64,000 nucleotides of DNA from assembly GCA_021186555.1 (NCBI GenBank), contig JAJKFL010000003.1, positions 53,109,130 to 53,173,129 on the forward strand. The letters are read 5' to 3'. The translations under genes and the position numbers were made by a program. Under the pieces are notes generated by a model. It saw only the letters and a list, made by a program, of their open reading frames with translations. It was not told the DNA's origin and searched no databases. Shown here piece after piece: positions 42,334-52,735 of the stretch; position 1 is the first letter of the stretch, and every line of letters starts with the position of its first letter. The stretch comes from Reticulitermes speratus (lineage: Eukaryota; Arthropoda; Insecta; Blattodea; Rhinotermitidae).

Positions 42334-43124
42334 TTTTTATAGTTTGTGGTATATATTAGTACCAGCCACGTTCCCAGCTTCGCTCGGTTTCCTGTCAAAA
42401 TACTACGTTCAGGCCTTGCAACCTGAAGAAGACCCTTGAATGGAAATTTATGGAGGGAAGCACAGTCATATAAGAATTTTAGTCGTATAAGTGTTGCAAA
42501 ATAATCATACTTCAGATCGTATCTGCCACACGGTGTCTCGTTATAAAGGACAAAATACAAGAATGCATTGTAATTACTTAGCAGTTCGCTGTCATCAGCT
42601 GAACTTTGGAACAGATTTTCATGCAAAAAAGAGCACAATATCGGGTTTTCCTACTAACCGAGGGATATTCAAAGAAAAGTAGGTCACCGATTTAATTACT
42701 GGACAGTCCGTGTGAAAAACGGTTGGCTACACTATTCAGCTCTTTCTCAAAGTCAGACGTGTAATTACACTTTAATGTGTTATCGTGTTCCGAATATAAA
42801 CCTGATTTTCGCGGTATTTAATCGTTTAGCTCTAAAAGTTTAAATTCATAGTGTCATGTGTGTGTGTTAATTGCCGATGTAGCACGCGTGCAGCTTTGAT
42901 GATGGCTGAATGTATGAGCATGGAACATTGGTGCAATGTTAGTCACAGGGAAACACCGAAGTACTGGGAACAGAAACTAATCCCAATGCCACTTTATCCA
43001 ACAAATTCCTACATGAACTGGCCTGGGATCGAACCCGAGCCTCCATATGGGCCATGACACTGTCCTGCACTGCGTTCAAGGAGAGGTAAATACAAAATTT
43101 CTTCCTATAACTGCAGTTTCTTCA
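42334..43124. other. Unassigned
   Basis: A short B-box-like reversed site (GGGATCGAACCCGAG, 43025) suggests an old tRNA-derived scrap. No other support. Confidence 0.35.
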
Positions 43125-43135
43125 TCGTTAAAGTT

Positions 43136-43338
43136 GATATATGCCCTCTTCTGGGATATTACGTGGCGTAGAATGTTAATTATATATCGACGTTTCGGGA
43201 CAACCTATCCATCCCGTCTTCAAGATGGGATCGATTGGTTGTCCCTTAACGTCGGTACAGAATTACCACTCTACGCTGCGTAATATCCTAGAAAGTGCAG
43301 AGCTCATCTACATCGTGGCGGAAGACTGAGATCACGCG
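43136..43338. mobile_element. H-family hairpin with 11-bp target duplication
   Basis: TCGTTAAAGTT flanks it (43125-43135 and 43339-43349). Left arm CTTCTGGGATATTACGTGGC, CGACGTTTCGGGACAAC; right arm GGTTGTCCCTTAACGTCGGT, CGTAATATCCTAGAAAG. A chance frame on the left arm reads LFWDITWRRMLIIYRRFGTT. Confidence 0.85.
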
Positions 43339-43589
43339 TCGTTAAAGTTAATTTGGCCGTCTTTCGCTCTGAAATGGGTCTTGTGGTGTTTCGGTACGTT
43401 CGCAGGTTGGATGGTAAATGGTTTTTGTATAATTTTTCAGCAAAGAAGTGTACTGTTGCGTCAGTGTGTGTTTTGCAGTCATGTGAAGTAACGTTATAGC
43501 TTACGTTCTTTAACCGTGATATTGAACAGTCTCTGCATTGTGCTCCCACGCTATGTATTTATATTTGCCGTACGGTTATTCTCAGAATA

Positions 43590-44115
43590 ACTCCATGGAG
43601 CACAGTCCTTCTTGAGAAGCTAACAGGTCGTCAGCTAGTCAAGAAATTCCCCGCGTTTTATGTAACCCGAAGGTTCATTACCGCATTCACAACAGCCCGC
43701 CACCTGTCCCTATCCTGAGCTAGATCAATCCAGTCCATGCCCCCCATCCCACTTCTTGAATACCCATTTTAATATTATCCTCCCGTCTAACGCCTGGGTC
43801 TGCCAAGTGGTCTCCTTCCCTCAGGTCTCCCCACCAAAATCCTGTATGCACCTCTCCTCTCCCCCATATGTGCTACTTGCCCCGCCCACCTCATTCTTCT
43901 TGATTTGATCACCAAAATAATTTTTGATGAGTACAGATCATTAAGTTCCTCGTTATGTAGTCTTCACCACTCCCCTGTTACTTCGTCCCTCTTAGACCCA
44001 AATATCCTCCTCAGCACCCTGTTCTCGAACACCCTCAGCCTATGTTCCTCCCTCAATACGGGAGACCAAGTTTCACACCCATACAAAACAAGAAGCATGA
44101 TTATAGTTCTGTATA
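43590..44115 (-). pseudogene. Non-LTR retrotransposon RT C-terminal fragment
   Basis: The minus strand encodes the end of the RT domain and the conserved tail of a LINE protein: TIIMLLVLYGCETWSPVLRE (the YGCETW block), RLRVFENRVLRRIFGSKRD, MRWAGQVAHMGERRGAYRI, GRPEGRRPLGRPRR and, after frame breaks, [20 protein letters not shown]. In-frame stops and at least one frameshift (about 43795) make it a pseudogene. It is longer than its sister at 34508. The upstream ORF, including the YxDD catalytic block, is absent. Confidence 0.93.
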
Positions 44116-44184
44116 TTTTATTCTTGTCTCAGAATATAATAATAATAATTATTAATAAATATAATAATTATTGCTCCTAATTAT

Positions 44185-44272
44185 AGTACCGAGTGTGGTG
44201 TGTGTAAAGTGTGATCGTGAAGCCTCGAAAAATGAGGCGGCCTAGGCCCCCAAGGGGTTGTCGAGCCATTGG
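44185..44272 (+). mobile_element. SINE-C 3-prime fragment
   Basis: ACCGAGTGTGGTGTGTGTAA to AAGGGGTTGTCGAGCCATTG. 5-prime truncated. Confidence 0.9.
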
Positions 44273-44387
44273 AAAAAAAAACTTTTTCACCTTACCAGGA
44301 TATACTTTACTCTGTAATTATCATGGCTAGCAGTTGTATGGGACAGCCTGTATGTATAAGCTAAATATTGTCTCTTCTCAGCTCGAA

Positions 44388-44465
44388 TCTGAAGGTGGAG
44401 GTAACACTTTCCTTCGAAACGTCAGCAATGGTCCGCTATCAAACGCTACAAAAACCCCATACCGA
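44388..44465 (+). mobile_element. RZ-superfamily motif copy
   Basis: TCTGAAGGTGGAGG, loop TAACACTTT, CCTTCGAAACGTCAGC. The inner stem is GGAGG/CCTTC (one wobble, one mismatch). Little else of the element is clear. Confidence 0.5.
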
Positions 44466-44810
44466 GGATCAGCATTAATTTTTGTTTGCGTTTCTATCAT
44501 ATTAACACTCCAAATGTGAAGAGATACCAATTAGGTCGTTTTTTATGTTGCATTAATAGCTTTAAGTTGTCGACCTACAATAACCATTACAGTGTTCGGT
44601 TTTAATTGCAGTGTTGGGTAAGTTACACGTTTCAGGATGGAATGTAGCTGCATTGCAGGCGAAGTTCATAAACTTGATATATGAAAGTTTAGCGAGTTAC
44701 GTTGAAACTCCAGTTCGACTTCGTAATTTTTAAAGAGATTCAACGCGTTTCTTCAATTTTAAAGATGAGTATGTGAAATTGAAAATAGGTAACTTTTTTA
44801 TAGGAATAGT
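44466..44810. other. No recognisable feature
   Basis: AT-rich, nothing identified. Confidence 0.4.
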
Positions 44811-45502
44811 AAATCTTTTATTAATTAGGAAAATAAGGTAAATCTTTTATTAATTAGGAAAATAAGGTAAATCTTTTATTAATTAGGAAAATAAGGTATA
44901 TATTAAAAAATCTTTTATTATTAAAATTAGGAGAAATTTAATTAGGAAATAGTGAATCTTTTATTAATTAGGAAAATAAGGTAGATCTTTTATTAATTGG
45001 AAAATAAGGTAGAATCTTTTATTAATTAGGAAAATAAGGTAGAATCTTTTATTAATTAGGAAATAAGGTAGAATCTTTTATTAATTAGGAAAATAAGGTA
45101 TAATCTTTTATTAATTAGGAAAATAAGGTATAATCTTTTATTATTAGGAAATAAGGTATAATCTTTTATTAATTAGGAAAATAAGGTAGAATCTTTTATT
45201 ATTAGGAAAATAAGGTAAATCTTTTATTAATTAGGAAAATAAGGTAGAATCTTTATTAATAGAAATAAGGTGAATCTTTTATAATGGAAAATAAGGTAGA
45301 ATCTTTTATTAATTAGGAAAATAAGGTAGAATATTTTATTAATTAGGAAAATAGGTAGAATCTTTTATTAATTAGGAAAATAAGGTAGAATCTTTTATTA
45401 ATTAGGAAAATAGGTAGAATCTTTTATTAATTAGGAAAATAAGGTAGAATCTTTTATTAATTAGGAAAATAAGGTAGAATCTTTTATTAATTAGGAAAAT
45501 GG
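44811..45502 (+). repeat. 30-bp tandem array, about 23 copies
   Basis: Unit AATCTTTTATTAATTAGGAA + AATAAGGTAG. The stretch 44896-44960 and unit(s) at 45248-45292 carry many short deletions. Confidence 0.95.
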
Positions 45503-45660
45503 CTATAAACAACTCCATGCAGTTTATATTAATTATCCTTGAATTCATTTCTTTTTTGCTAGCGTTCTGGATATCAGTGTTGTCATTTTTCCTTTAACAC
45601 TATGCTGGTTGATGTTGGTGTAACTCGCTAGAATTCTATTCGGGAAGTACTTGCTTACTT

Positions 45661-45956
45661 CGCGGTGGCGCAGTTCGTTGAGGCACTGCGCTACAAGCCG
45701 GAAGGTCGCGGGTTCGATTCCCGATGATGTCACTGGAATTTTTCATTGATATAATCGTTTCGGTCGCACTATGGCCCTGGGGTCGACTCAGCCTTTAACA
45801 GAAATGAGTACCAGGAATCTTTCCGGGGGGTAAAGGCGGCCGGTGCGTAGGGCTGACAACCTTACCACCTTCATGTGCCGATTGTCTATAAATCTGTGAG
45901 CCTCAACCTCCTGGAACCCTAAGGGCCTGTCCAGGCCTGTAATGGGATTGCTTTAC
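45661..45956 (+). mobile_element. SINE-A copy
   Basis: CGCGGTGGCGCAGTTCG head, B box GCGGGTTCGATTCCCG, full body and GGGATTGCTTTAC tail. Confidence 0.93.
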
Positions 45957-47148
45957 ATCCAACCATATGACGTTTCCTTTGCACTAATTGCCAGATGGAA
46001 GCTTCTTCCGCCGGCAGTAACAGTCCTTAGTATGAACGTCTTAGGGCCTTCTGCCAAGATGCCAAATGCTGCCCATTCCACGTCAAGTTATCCAGACAAC
46101 GTTCCTCATTCATTTCGTACAGCAGGAATGGTTTGTCCTAGCAAGTTATTTGCTTTTGAGTCTGCTGCTACATCTCTCCACTGGAATTAAACTTAGGACT
46201 GGCAATGTTGTTGAAACTTTGCCGACAGTAGTGTAGTGGCAATACAGTGGTTGGACGGCTATATTGAAACCAATAAACACTCCTCTTTCAGTTTCCAATA
46301 GTTCAAGAGTTTGTGATGTTGATGCAGCATGCTAGATACATTCTCTTCTTAACCGAAGAAGTTTATTGGCCGTCTTCGTTTTTCTCTGCGTTCTCTCGCT
46401 GTTACTTCTAGTTACAAGCTTGAGGCTGATGAGGTATTAATATTCGTGGGTAAAACTGCTTGGAAGTTAGAATTTTAGTGTGGGATTTAATGTTTGGACG
46501 GTGCTGTGTATGGTATGCGACGTCTTATAGTTCGTTGGGTTGGTATCAATGTTCGTATTGGATTTGCTGCCTCCTTCTTCAGTGAACGCTAGTTAGGGAA
46601 ACAACACCTCTGTGAAAATATCTTGCAAAATTAGACCTTTTTTTGTGTCATTTAAATTTGGCGTGCCAAAAATATAAGCCTATTTTTTTACATTTTTATT
46701 TTCCTTTGTATCATAGCAACAGAGCTACAATATAGCGTGATGGGAACTGAGATTATTGGAAGTATGTGTACAAATATTATGTTCAGGATTATAATTAATA
46801 TTTTTAACGTCATCATCAGACATGTTTTGGAGCTCAGAATGCCACGTGGAAGGTCACACGTGGAAGCTGTAAGTAGGTGTCTCCCTTATGAATTGCAGGT
46901 TTTGTACTTGTCTGTACTGACATTATTGTGCTGATATAAATTTGCTTCCTGAGCAACGGGTTAGCAATCCAGTGCTAATGTGACAAATTAAAAAACTGCC
47001 AAAGTAGTCTTCGTGTAGCAATGTAGATCAAAGGGCGCAAGCTTACATTTATTTCATTTCTATGAAATTTTTTCCCCACCTGTGGGCGTTTTAATTAGTT
47101 TGATACATTAAACTGAAATGTTTAATATTTTAGTGTTTTTTTCCCCCT
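45957..47148. other. Unassigned; RZ remnant near 46505-46590
   Basis: On the minus strand, CACTGAAGAAGGAGGCAGC opposite 46570-46588 matches the 5-prime half of an RZ motif, and TATGCGACGTCTTATAG at 46515 its distal segment; the GAAAC side is lost. An 82-codon frame from 45942 starts inside the SINE and has no recognised domain. Confidence 0.35.
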
Positions 47149-47404
47149 CCAATGGCTCGACAGCCCCTTGGGGGGCCAAGGCCGCCTCAGTTTTCGAGGC
47201 TTCACGATCACACTTTTTAGACACATCACACTCGGTTGGATTCCTCTGGACGAAGTGATCAGCCCGTCGCAGAGACCTCTACCTGACAACACACAACACT
47301 CACAAGAGACAGAATCCATGTCCCCTGCGGTATTCGAACCCACAATCCCAGTAAGCGAGCGGCCGTAGACCCACGCCTTAGACCGCGCGGCTGCTGGGAT
47401 CGGC
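47149..47404 (-). mobile_element. SINE-C copy, reverse strand
   Basis: CCAATGGCTCGACAGCCCC to CGGCTGCTGGGATCGGC; reversed B box GTATTCGAACCCAC (47331). Confidence 0.92.
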
Positions 47405-49090
47405 TTAGTGATTCAAGTAGGACTTTTCAATACTACTTCATTGCATGGTACTCGCTTACTACGTGTTTTTTACAAAAAAAGGGGGGGGATCCCGAGATTG
47501 TAAGTGATGTTCTCAGTGGCCTAGTACCCGGTGTTTACGAAGGCGCTACTTACTTTCAAAATTCCGTACGATTTTCCGGTACAAGCATAAGTGCATTTTT
47601 TATTTGTGCTCATAAGAAAAATACGTCATTGCCTGCGCTAATTTTCGGGCACTTTATTTTAATGGCGATATTAAATCGCATAATTGCGCTATCTTCGAGT
47701 GAAGTGGTTATCAGGCTGTTAGGATAGACCAGATTACACGGTGTCACATCTAAGAAGAAGGTAATGTTCGTAGGTACCGCCGAGAAAACCACAAATATCA
47801 GGAAGGAACAGCCGTCGGACTTAGCGACTACTAGCCGTTTCTGGATCACATAAAATACATCGTTAAATCTGATGCACACGTGCTGGTCGCCCTTAGCGAA
47901 AAATGGTGTGCGACAGAAATATCTATAGACAGGCGGACAGCTAGTTTTTATGATAGAACAAGAATTCGTTGTTTTTCTTTTTGTTTATGATGGTATCGAT
48001 ATCTTTTTTTTAATGTTATCTCACGTTTTATCGATAAAAGTGAATTGTATTTTATGGGACAATATCGTGATATTTGAGTTCTTCAGGCGATGCAGCATGA
48101 TTATGGCACTTTATGTGAAACTCTGAGACATAACTAGCAACTTTGATACTTAAAGCGAGGCTCAGTTGGTACTGCTGGATGGCGTTAATGCAGTAAGGCT
48201 CGTTGAAGTATCACTGTCCTTATCGTAAACATTGTTGACTCTGGAGTATAACTTTTCTTTTTGGTTTTTTTTTGTGAAAGCTGTTTTAGTGCACATTAAA
48301 TATTTTCTGCTTATGAAGAGAAACTTTGCAAAAAAAAATATATACACACTCAGTAACTGAGAAGTTCTTCAGAAGAAGTCACAGTTATACCAGGATACTG
48401 ATCTTGATATAATTATAATGTGCGCAAAGCAGTGCTGCTATCTAGCGGAACGCTATGAACTTTTTCGGCATATATTGTCACAACAGTACTTTCTAAATAA
48501 TACCGCACATTCAACTTGTATTAATTGTATCATATTCTGATCCTGTTGGTGACAACATCACGATAGAATAACCAACAGTTAGCCTTCTATATATTAACTA
48601 TTCTTGGGATAAGGGAGTTTTCTGTTTTTGTGTGTTCTAAACGTAATGTTTCACTTGTTATTCTGTCATATGTCTGCAATATATTCTGTTTTTTATATTT
48701 TCACTGTACTTACTCGTATAATCGGGTATCATATGTGGTCAGTGTCTGTTGCTTTTATCCTGCTTTCTTTAAACCGGCCGACGAAAGGGCTAACTCTGTG
48801 GTGGTTTGTATGGGAATTTAGAGATGGTCGGGGTGAAGATCTCGAGGCTTTCTATTGTGATTCTCTTTGTCTGCCGACTTATCGAAGACGTCAGAAGTTC
48901 TTACGGAATGTATTCTGTTAGAAATTTTTTTTTTATTTATTTAGGTGTAGACATTAAGTAACTTTGATACGGTTTTTTTTCATGTGCCGTAGTTAGGCGG
49001 GTTCGAATCTCTACTCAGAATGTCAGCCTGAGGTTTTGTGGTTTATTAAGGTTCCCCTGGGAAATGCTGTGGTTGTAAAGTTAGAAACTT
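47405..49090. other. Largest stretch without a recognised feature
   Basis: AT-rich, with G run 47481-47488. GGTGTCACATCTAAGAAGAAG at 47741 resembles the distal segment of RZ elements. A 97-codon frame (48628-48921) has hydrophobic stretches but no family. A B-box-like GGGTTCGAATCTCTAC lies at 48999. Confidence 0.4.
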
Positions 49091-49094
49091 ACAT

Positions 49095-49200
49095 GACACC
49101 AATAAATGTACTATTCTATATTTGTTGTACTAGTCTTTTATAAAACTTACTTGTTTCGGCGTTATATCACGCCATCTTCAGGGAGCTGACACTTAAAGTT
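49095..49200 (-). mobile_element. RZ-5 arm with a strong motif
   Basis: Terminus ACACCAATAAATGTACTATT and, at 49151-49187 on the minus strand, CTCC, CTGAAGAT, GGCGT-GATATA-ACGCC, GAAACAAG. The inner stem has five perfect pairs. The partner arm is not clearly present; a related inverted terminus lies at 49716-49772. Confidence 0.7.
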
Positions 49201-49309
49201 TCTATAAAATTTACAGCAATAAAATAGGTCACAATGGGCATACGTACGTTGTGATATGAATAGCGCAGAATCTTAACAGGTTTTTGGTTTAAATGGTTGA
49301 GTCTGCACA

Positions 49310-49575
49310 TTTTACTGACGAGGGAGAAGACGTAAGCAGCTTCTGGATGACCTTAAGGAAAATAGAAGATACTGGAAATTGAAAGAGGAAGCACTAGATC
49401 GCACCCTGTGCAGAACTCGCTTTGGAAGAGGCTACGGACCAGTTTTTAAGACAGACTGCAGAATGAAGAGGCTACGGACCTGTCGTAAGACAGACTGCAG
49501 AATGAAGAGGCTACGGACCTGTCGTAAGACAAGACTGCAGAATGAAGAGGCTACGGACCTGTCGTAAGACAGGAC
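49310..49575 (+). pseudogene. LINE RT C-terminal fragment with 39-bp internal tandem repeat
   Basis: The plus strand reads GEDVSSFWMTL in the broken part and then LKEEALDRTLCRTRFGRGYG. This is the same LINE tail as the reversed fragment at 58024-58330. The coding end (AAGAGGCTACGGACCTGTCG + TAAGACAGACTGCAGAATG, 39 bp) is repeated about 3.7 times at 49422-49570, partly keeping the frame open. Non-functional remnant. Confidence 0.8.
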
Positions 49576-49689
49576 TAGCAGACTGGAATGATATGAATAT
49601 TGCTGCATTAGTTTTAAGTAACATCAACTTGGTGTTTTTGTAATGATGGATAATTCTTGCTTTTTTGAAGTCTATCACTTTCATATTGT

Positions 49690-50172
49690 TTGTTCCGTGC
49701 GTTGTGATAAAGGTAGGAACTTATATAAACCCAACAAAAGCACTCTTCTATATTTGTTGGTGTTATATAAGTTCCTGTCGACCTCGGTGGACTAGTGGTT
49801 AGCGTGCTCGCCACTGGACCCAAGGTTCGCGGGTTCGATCCCGACCGAGGTCGACGGATTTTTAAGGGTGATAAAAATCCGTAACACCACTTCCCTTCGG
49901 AGGGGAAGTAATGCCGTCAGTCCATGTCGTAGATTTACGGCATGTAAAAGAACCTTACGGGCATGAATAGAACTAGTACTGCTTGTAAGCGAAATTCAAA
50001 GCGGCCATTTCTCACTCAAGTCTCCCCCCACAGTCACATCAGGATTGAGTTGAACAGCGCGGCCAGTGAGCTGCCACAAATGCACAAGACCACGTAACCT
50101 CGAAGAAGAGGAGGCCCCGAGCCATGGTTATTATATATTATATAAGTTCCTAACTTTATCACAATGCACGGT
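49690..50172. repeat. Large palindrome split by SINE-D
   Basis: GTGCGTTGTGATAAAGGTAG-GAACTTATATAA on the left and TTATATAAGTTCCTAACTTT-ATCACAATGCAC on the right (50138-50171) are inverted once the SINE is ignored. The centre reads CCAACAAAAGCACT ... TGTTGG. The termini resemble RZ ends. Confidence 0.75.
49777..50137 (+). mobile_element. SINE-D, full length with 14-bp target duplication
   Basis: TTATATAAGTTCCT flanks it (49763-49776 and 50138-50151). The first 79 nt can fold as a tRNA cloverleaf: acceptor pairs GACCTCG/CGAGGTC, A box TGGACTAGTGGTTAGCG, B box GCGGGTTCGATCCCGACC. The body contains GGATTTTTAAGGGTGATAAA; the 3-prime end GAGGAGGCCCCGAGCCATGG resembles the SINE-C tail. I regard it as a SINE head, not a working tRNA gene. 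Confidence 0.95.
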
Positions 50173-50239
50173 ATAAACAATGTAAAAGCTAGGGAAATAC
50201 TTGAAATTAGACACAACCGCTTCCTTCCTGATCCTTGCC

Positions 50240-50520
50240 AGTTCATTATTCACTAATCGCGCTGTATGGACGCTACGCAGGCCCTCAGTTTATGTGTCAA
50301 GTATCGTTTGTCACCTGCTTTCGGGCAGACTATCGCTTTGAACTTGGCTGTCTCAGCGAACCGCCGAGCTAGTCTGCGTCGTAGCTCTCGGCACACAGTC
50401 GCCGTCAGTCGCCAGTCGCGTGGCGGAAAAACGGATCCCGCACTGTTCTGTTTAGCGACTGTGCTTGGCTTCGTCTCAGTGGCTACGTGAGGGCCTTTAC
50501 TTGGAGTTAAAACAGACACA
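50240..50520. other. GC-rich patch with overlapping open frames on both strands
   Basis: A 74-codon plus frame (50266-50490) and an 88-codon minus frame (50253-50519) overlap in GC-rich sequence with several CpG. No motif recognised on either product. It might be a small CpG-rich promoter or exon, or another repeat. Confidence 0.25.
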
Positions 50521-50584
50521 GCGTGACGCTGACCATTTAGTTTTATGTAGTAAGGGCAAATTTAACTCTATAACGGTCATGAAT

Positions 50585-50815
50585 GCCCTGAGAGGGAGTA
50601 GAGGTATAGCTATACTCTTTCTTTAACCTGAACACTAGATGGGGGTGGGTGGTCAAGGCCACGCCCCGGCCGCTTTACCTCCAGGAAAGAGCACCACTGG
50701 GTGGGCCCCAGGGCTGGTCTGGACGGTGCGAAAAATCTCGCTCCCCACCGGGATTCGATATCCGGACCCTCCAGCCCGTAGCGAGTCGCTATACCGACTG
50801 AGCTATCGCGGCCCG
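50585..50815 (-). mobile_element. SINE-B copy, reverse strand
   Basis: GAGGTATAGCTATACTCTTT, GGTGGTCAAGGCCACGCCCC, GGCCGCTTTACCTCCAGGAA, CCCCAGGGCTGGTCTGGACG, reversed B box CGGGATTCGATATCCGG, A box CGACTGAGCTATCGCGG. One of the best-preserved SINE-B copies. Confidence 0.93.
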
Positions 50816-50957
50816 CTATCTACATCTAGTGCCGAGGTTAATGTGTGCAGTTGTGCCCTTAACTTTCCCTTAAATGGGGTGGTGCTTATTTGTGCAAAGT
50901 GAGATCCCTACCGTCACTGCTTTCTTCCCGTACAATATTTAAATAAATCAGTTCTTA

Positions 50958-51773
50958 CCTTGATTTCAGGCTTCCGCCGCGATGTTGATGAAATCTGTGG
51001 TCTTCTGGGTAATTACACGGCGTCGTGTGGTAATTATTTACCGACGTTTCGGGACAACGTATCGGTCCCATCTTCACGGGTCAAGATTCCAAGTAGGAAA
51101 GAAAAGCAATACTACTTGGAATCTTGACCCGTGAAGATGGGACCGATACGTTGTCCCGAAACGTCGGTAAATAATTACCACACGGCGTCGTGTGGTAATT
51201 ATTTACCGACGTTTATTTTTTCCTACTTGGAATCTTGACCCGTGAAGATGGGACCGATACGTTGTCCCGAAACGTCGGTAAATAATTACCACACGGCGTC
51301 GTGTGGTAATTATTTACCGACGTTTATTTTTTCCTACTTGGAATCTTGACCCGTGAAGATGGGACCGATACGTTGTCCCGAAACGTCGGTAAATAATTAC
51401 CACACGGCGTCGTGTGGTAATTATTTACCGACGTTTATTTTTTCCTACTTGGAATCTTGACCCGTGAAGATGGGACCGATACGTTGTCCCGAAACGTCGG
51501 TAAATAATTACCACACGGCGTCGTGTGGTAATTATTTACCGACGTTTATTTTTTCCTACTTGGAATCTTGACCCGTGAAGATGGGACCGATACGTTGTCC
51601 CGAAACGTCGGTAAATAATTACCACACGGCGTCGTGTGGTAATTATTTACCGACGTTTATTTTTTCTTACTTGGAATCTTGACCCATGAAGATGGGACCG
51701 ACACGTTGTCCCGAAACGTCGGTAAACAGTTACCACACGACGCCGTGTAATTACCCAGAAGACCACAGATTTC
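50958..51773. mobile_element. H-family element with 13-bp target duplication and internal tandem expansion
   Basis: AAATCAGTTCTTA flanks it (50945-50957 and 51774-51786). Left arm TGATTTCAGGCTTCCGCCGC ... TACCGACGTTTCGGGACAAC; the right arm is its complement ending CCAGAAGACCACAGATTTC. Between them the hairpin unit repeats about six times. No open frame with meaning. Confidence 0.92.
51117..51766 (+). repeat. 111-bp tandem hairpin array, nearly 6 copies
   Basis: Restarts of GTTTATTTTTTCC at 51211, 51322, 51433, 51544 and 51655 are exactly 111 bp apart. Each unit holds one RZ motif (starting near 51127, 51238, 51349, 51460, 51571, 51682): CCG, TGAAGAT, GGGAC, loop, GTCCC, GAAACGT, CGG. A perfect 23-bp inverted repeat around GCGT follows (CGTCGGTAAATAATTACC on the left). 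Confidence 0.95.
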
Positions 51774-51786
51774 AAATCAGTTCTTA

Positions 51787-52352
51787 TTTTCCTTTATGAT
51801 TTTCAATAAACAACTCGACATAGGCCTACCTCTTTGTCGTTTATTTAGCGACGCTATCAGTAACTGCAGGATAGCGTCGATGGTACGATGGTGGTGGTTC
51901 AATGAATACAGAGTATTTGTAAAATAACAGTAAAGAACAGAATGGTGTAACATTCAGACTCGCCGTTTTGAACACGACACAATATTTGCTACGTAAGCCT
52001 CGCTATAAATAGAACTCAAAATGTTCCCCCTGATCATTCCAACATTATGGCTCGTTTTGGTTATTTCTTTTACTGTTTGAACGGCATTTAAGGTAACATT
52101 TCAAGAAACGGGACCAATCAAGAGTCTTCTAGCGTAGAAGGCAGATTTTTCTTCTCAAGAACGTAGCCTGTCTTTATTTTTCTGCTCTCAGAATCGATTA
52201 AATTGGCACATCGATATTTCACATTCTTGCCTCCAATAAAAGCACAGGTATTAGTTTCTGGAGAACGGGTGTTGTACGTTGTACCTTGAAGTTTGTCGTG
52301 GTAATACTATGTACATTTTATATGAGCGGTTATGTTCTTACGTCAGAGGAAA
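51787..52352. other. No recognisable feature
   Basis: Unique-looking, no family recognised. Confidence 0.4.
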
Positions 52353-52366
52353 TTTACTGTCGTAGT

Positions 52367-52519
52367 AACCGTGATTTCAGGCTTCCGCCGCGATATTGAT
52401 GAAATATGTGGTCTTCTGGGTTATTACACGGCGTCGTGTGGATGGGACCGATACGTTGTCCCGAAACGTCGGTAAACAATTACCACAGGACTCCGTGTAA
52501 TAACCCAGAAGACCACAGA
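52367..52519 (+). mobile_element. Short H-family element with 14-bp target duplication
   Basis: TTTACTGTCGTAGT (52353-52366) and TTTACTGTTGTAGT (52520-52533) flank it with one mismatch. The left arm is cut after GGCGTCGTGTG and joined to the right-arm motif GATGGGACC ... GTCCCGAAACGTCGG. Confidence 0.88.
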
Positions 52520-52735
52520 TTTACTGTTGTAGTGTTCTTGTTTCTGATACCGTGTAGGTACCGACGTTTAGGTAACCCGATTGTCATCTACGCCGTGCCA
52601 TTTCTTTAGGCCAGTGTTTCCCAAAGTTTTTTTTTTCTCTCGGGCCCCTTTTGGCTCCGAAAAATAACCAGGATTCTTACATCCTTAAATATAGTGTCCG
52701 GATGATATATGATCTCAGTAACACACATTTATATC

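Noticed and set aside
49777..49855. Functional tRNA gene
   Set aside because: A cloverleaf is possible, but it continues into a SINE body with a 14-bp target duplication and a second copy at 8474, so it is a SINE head.
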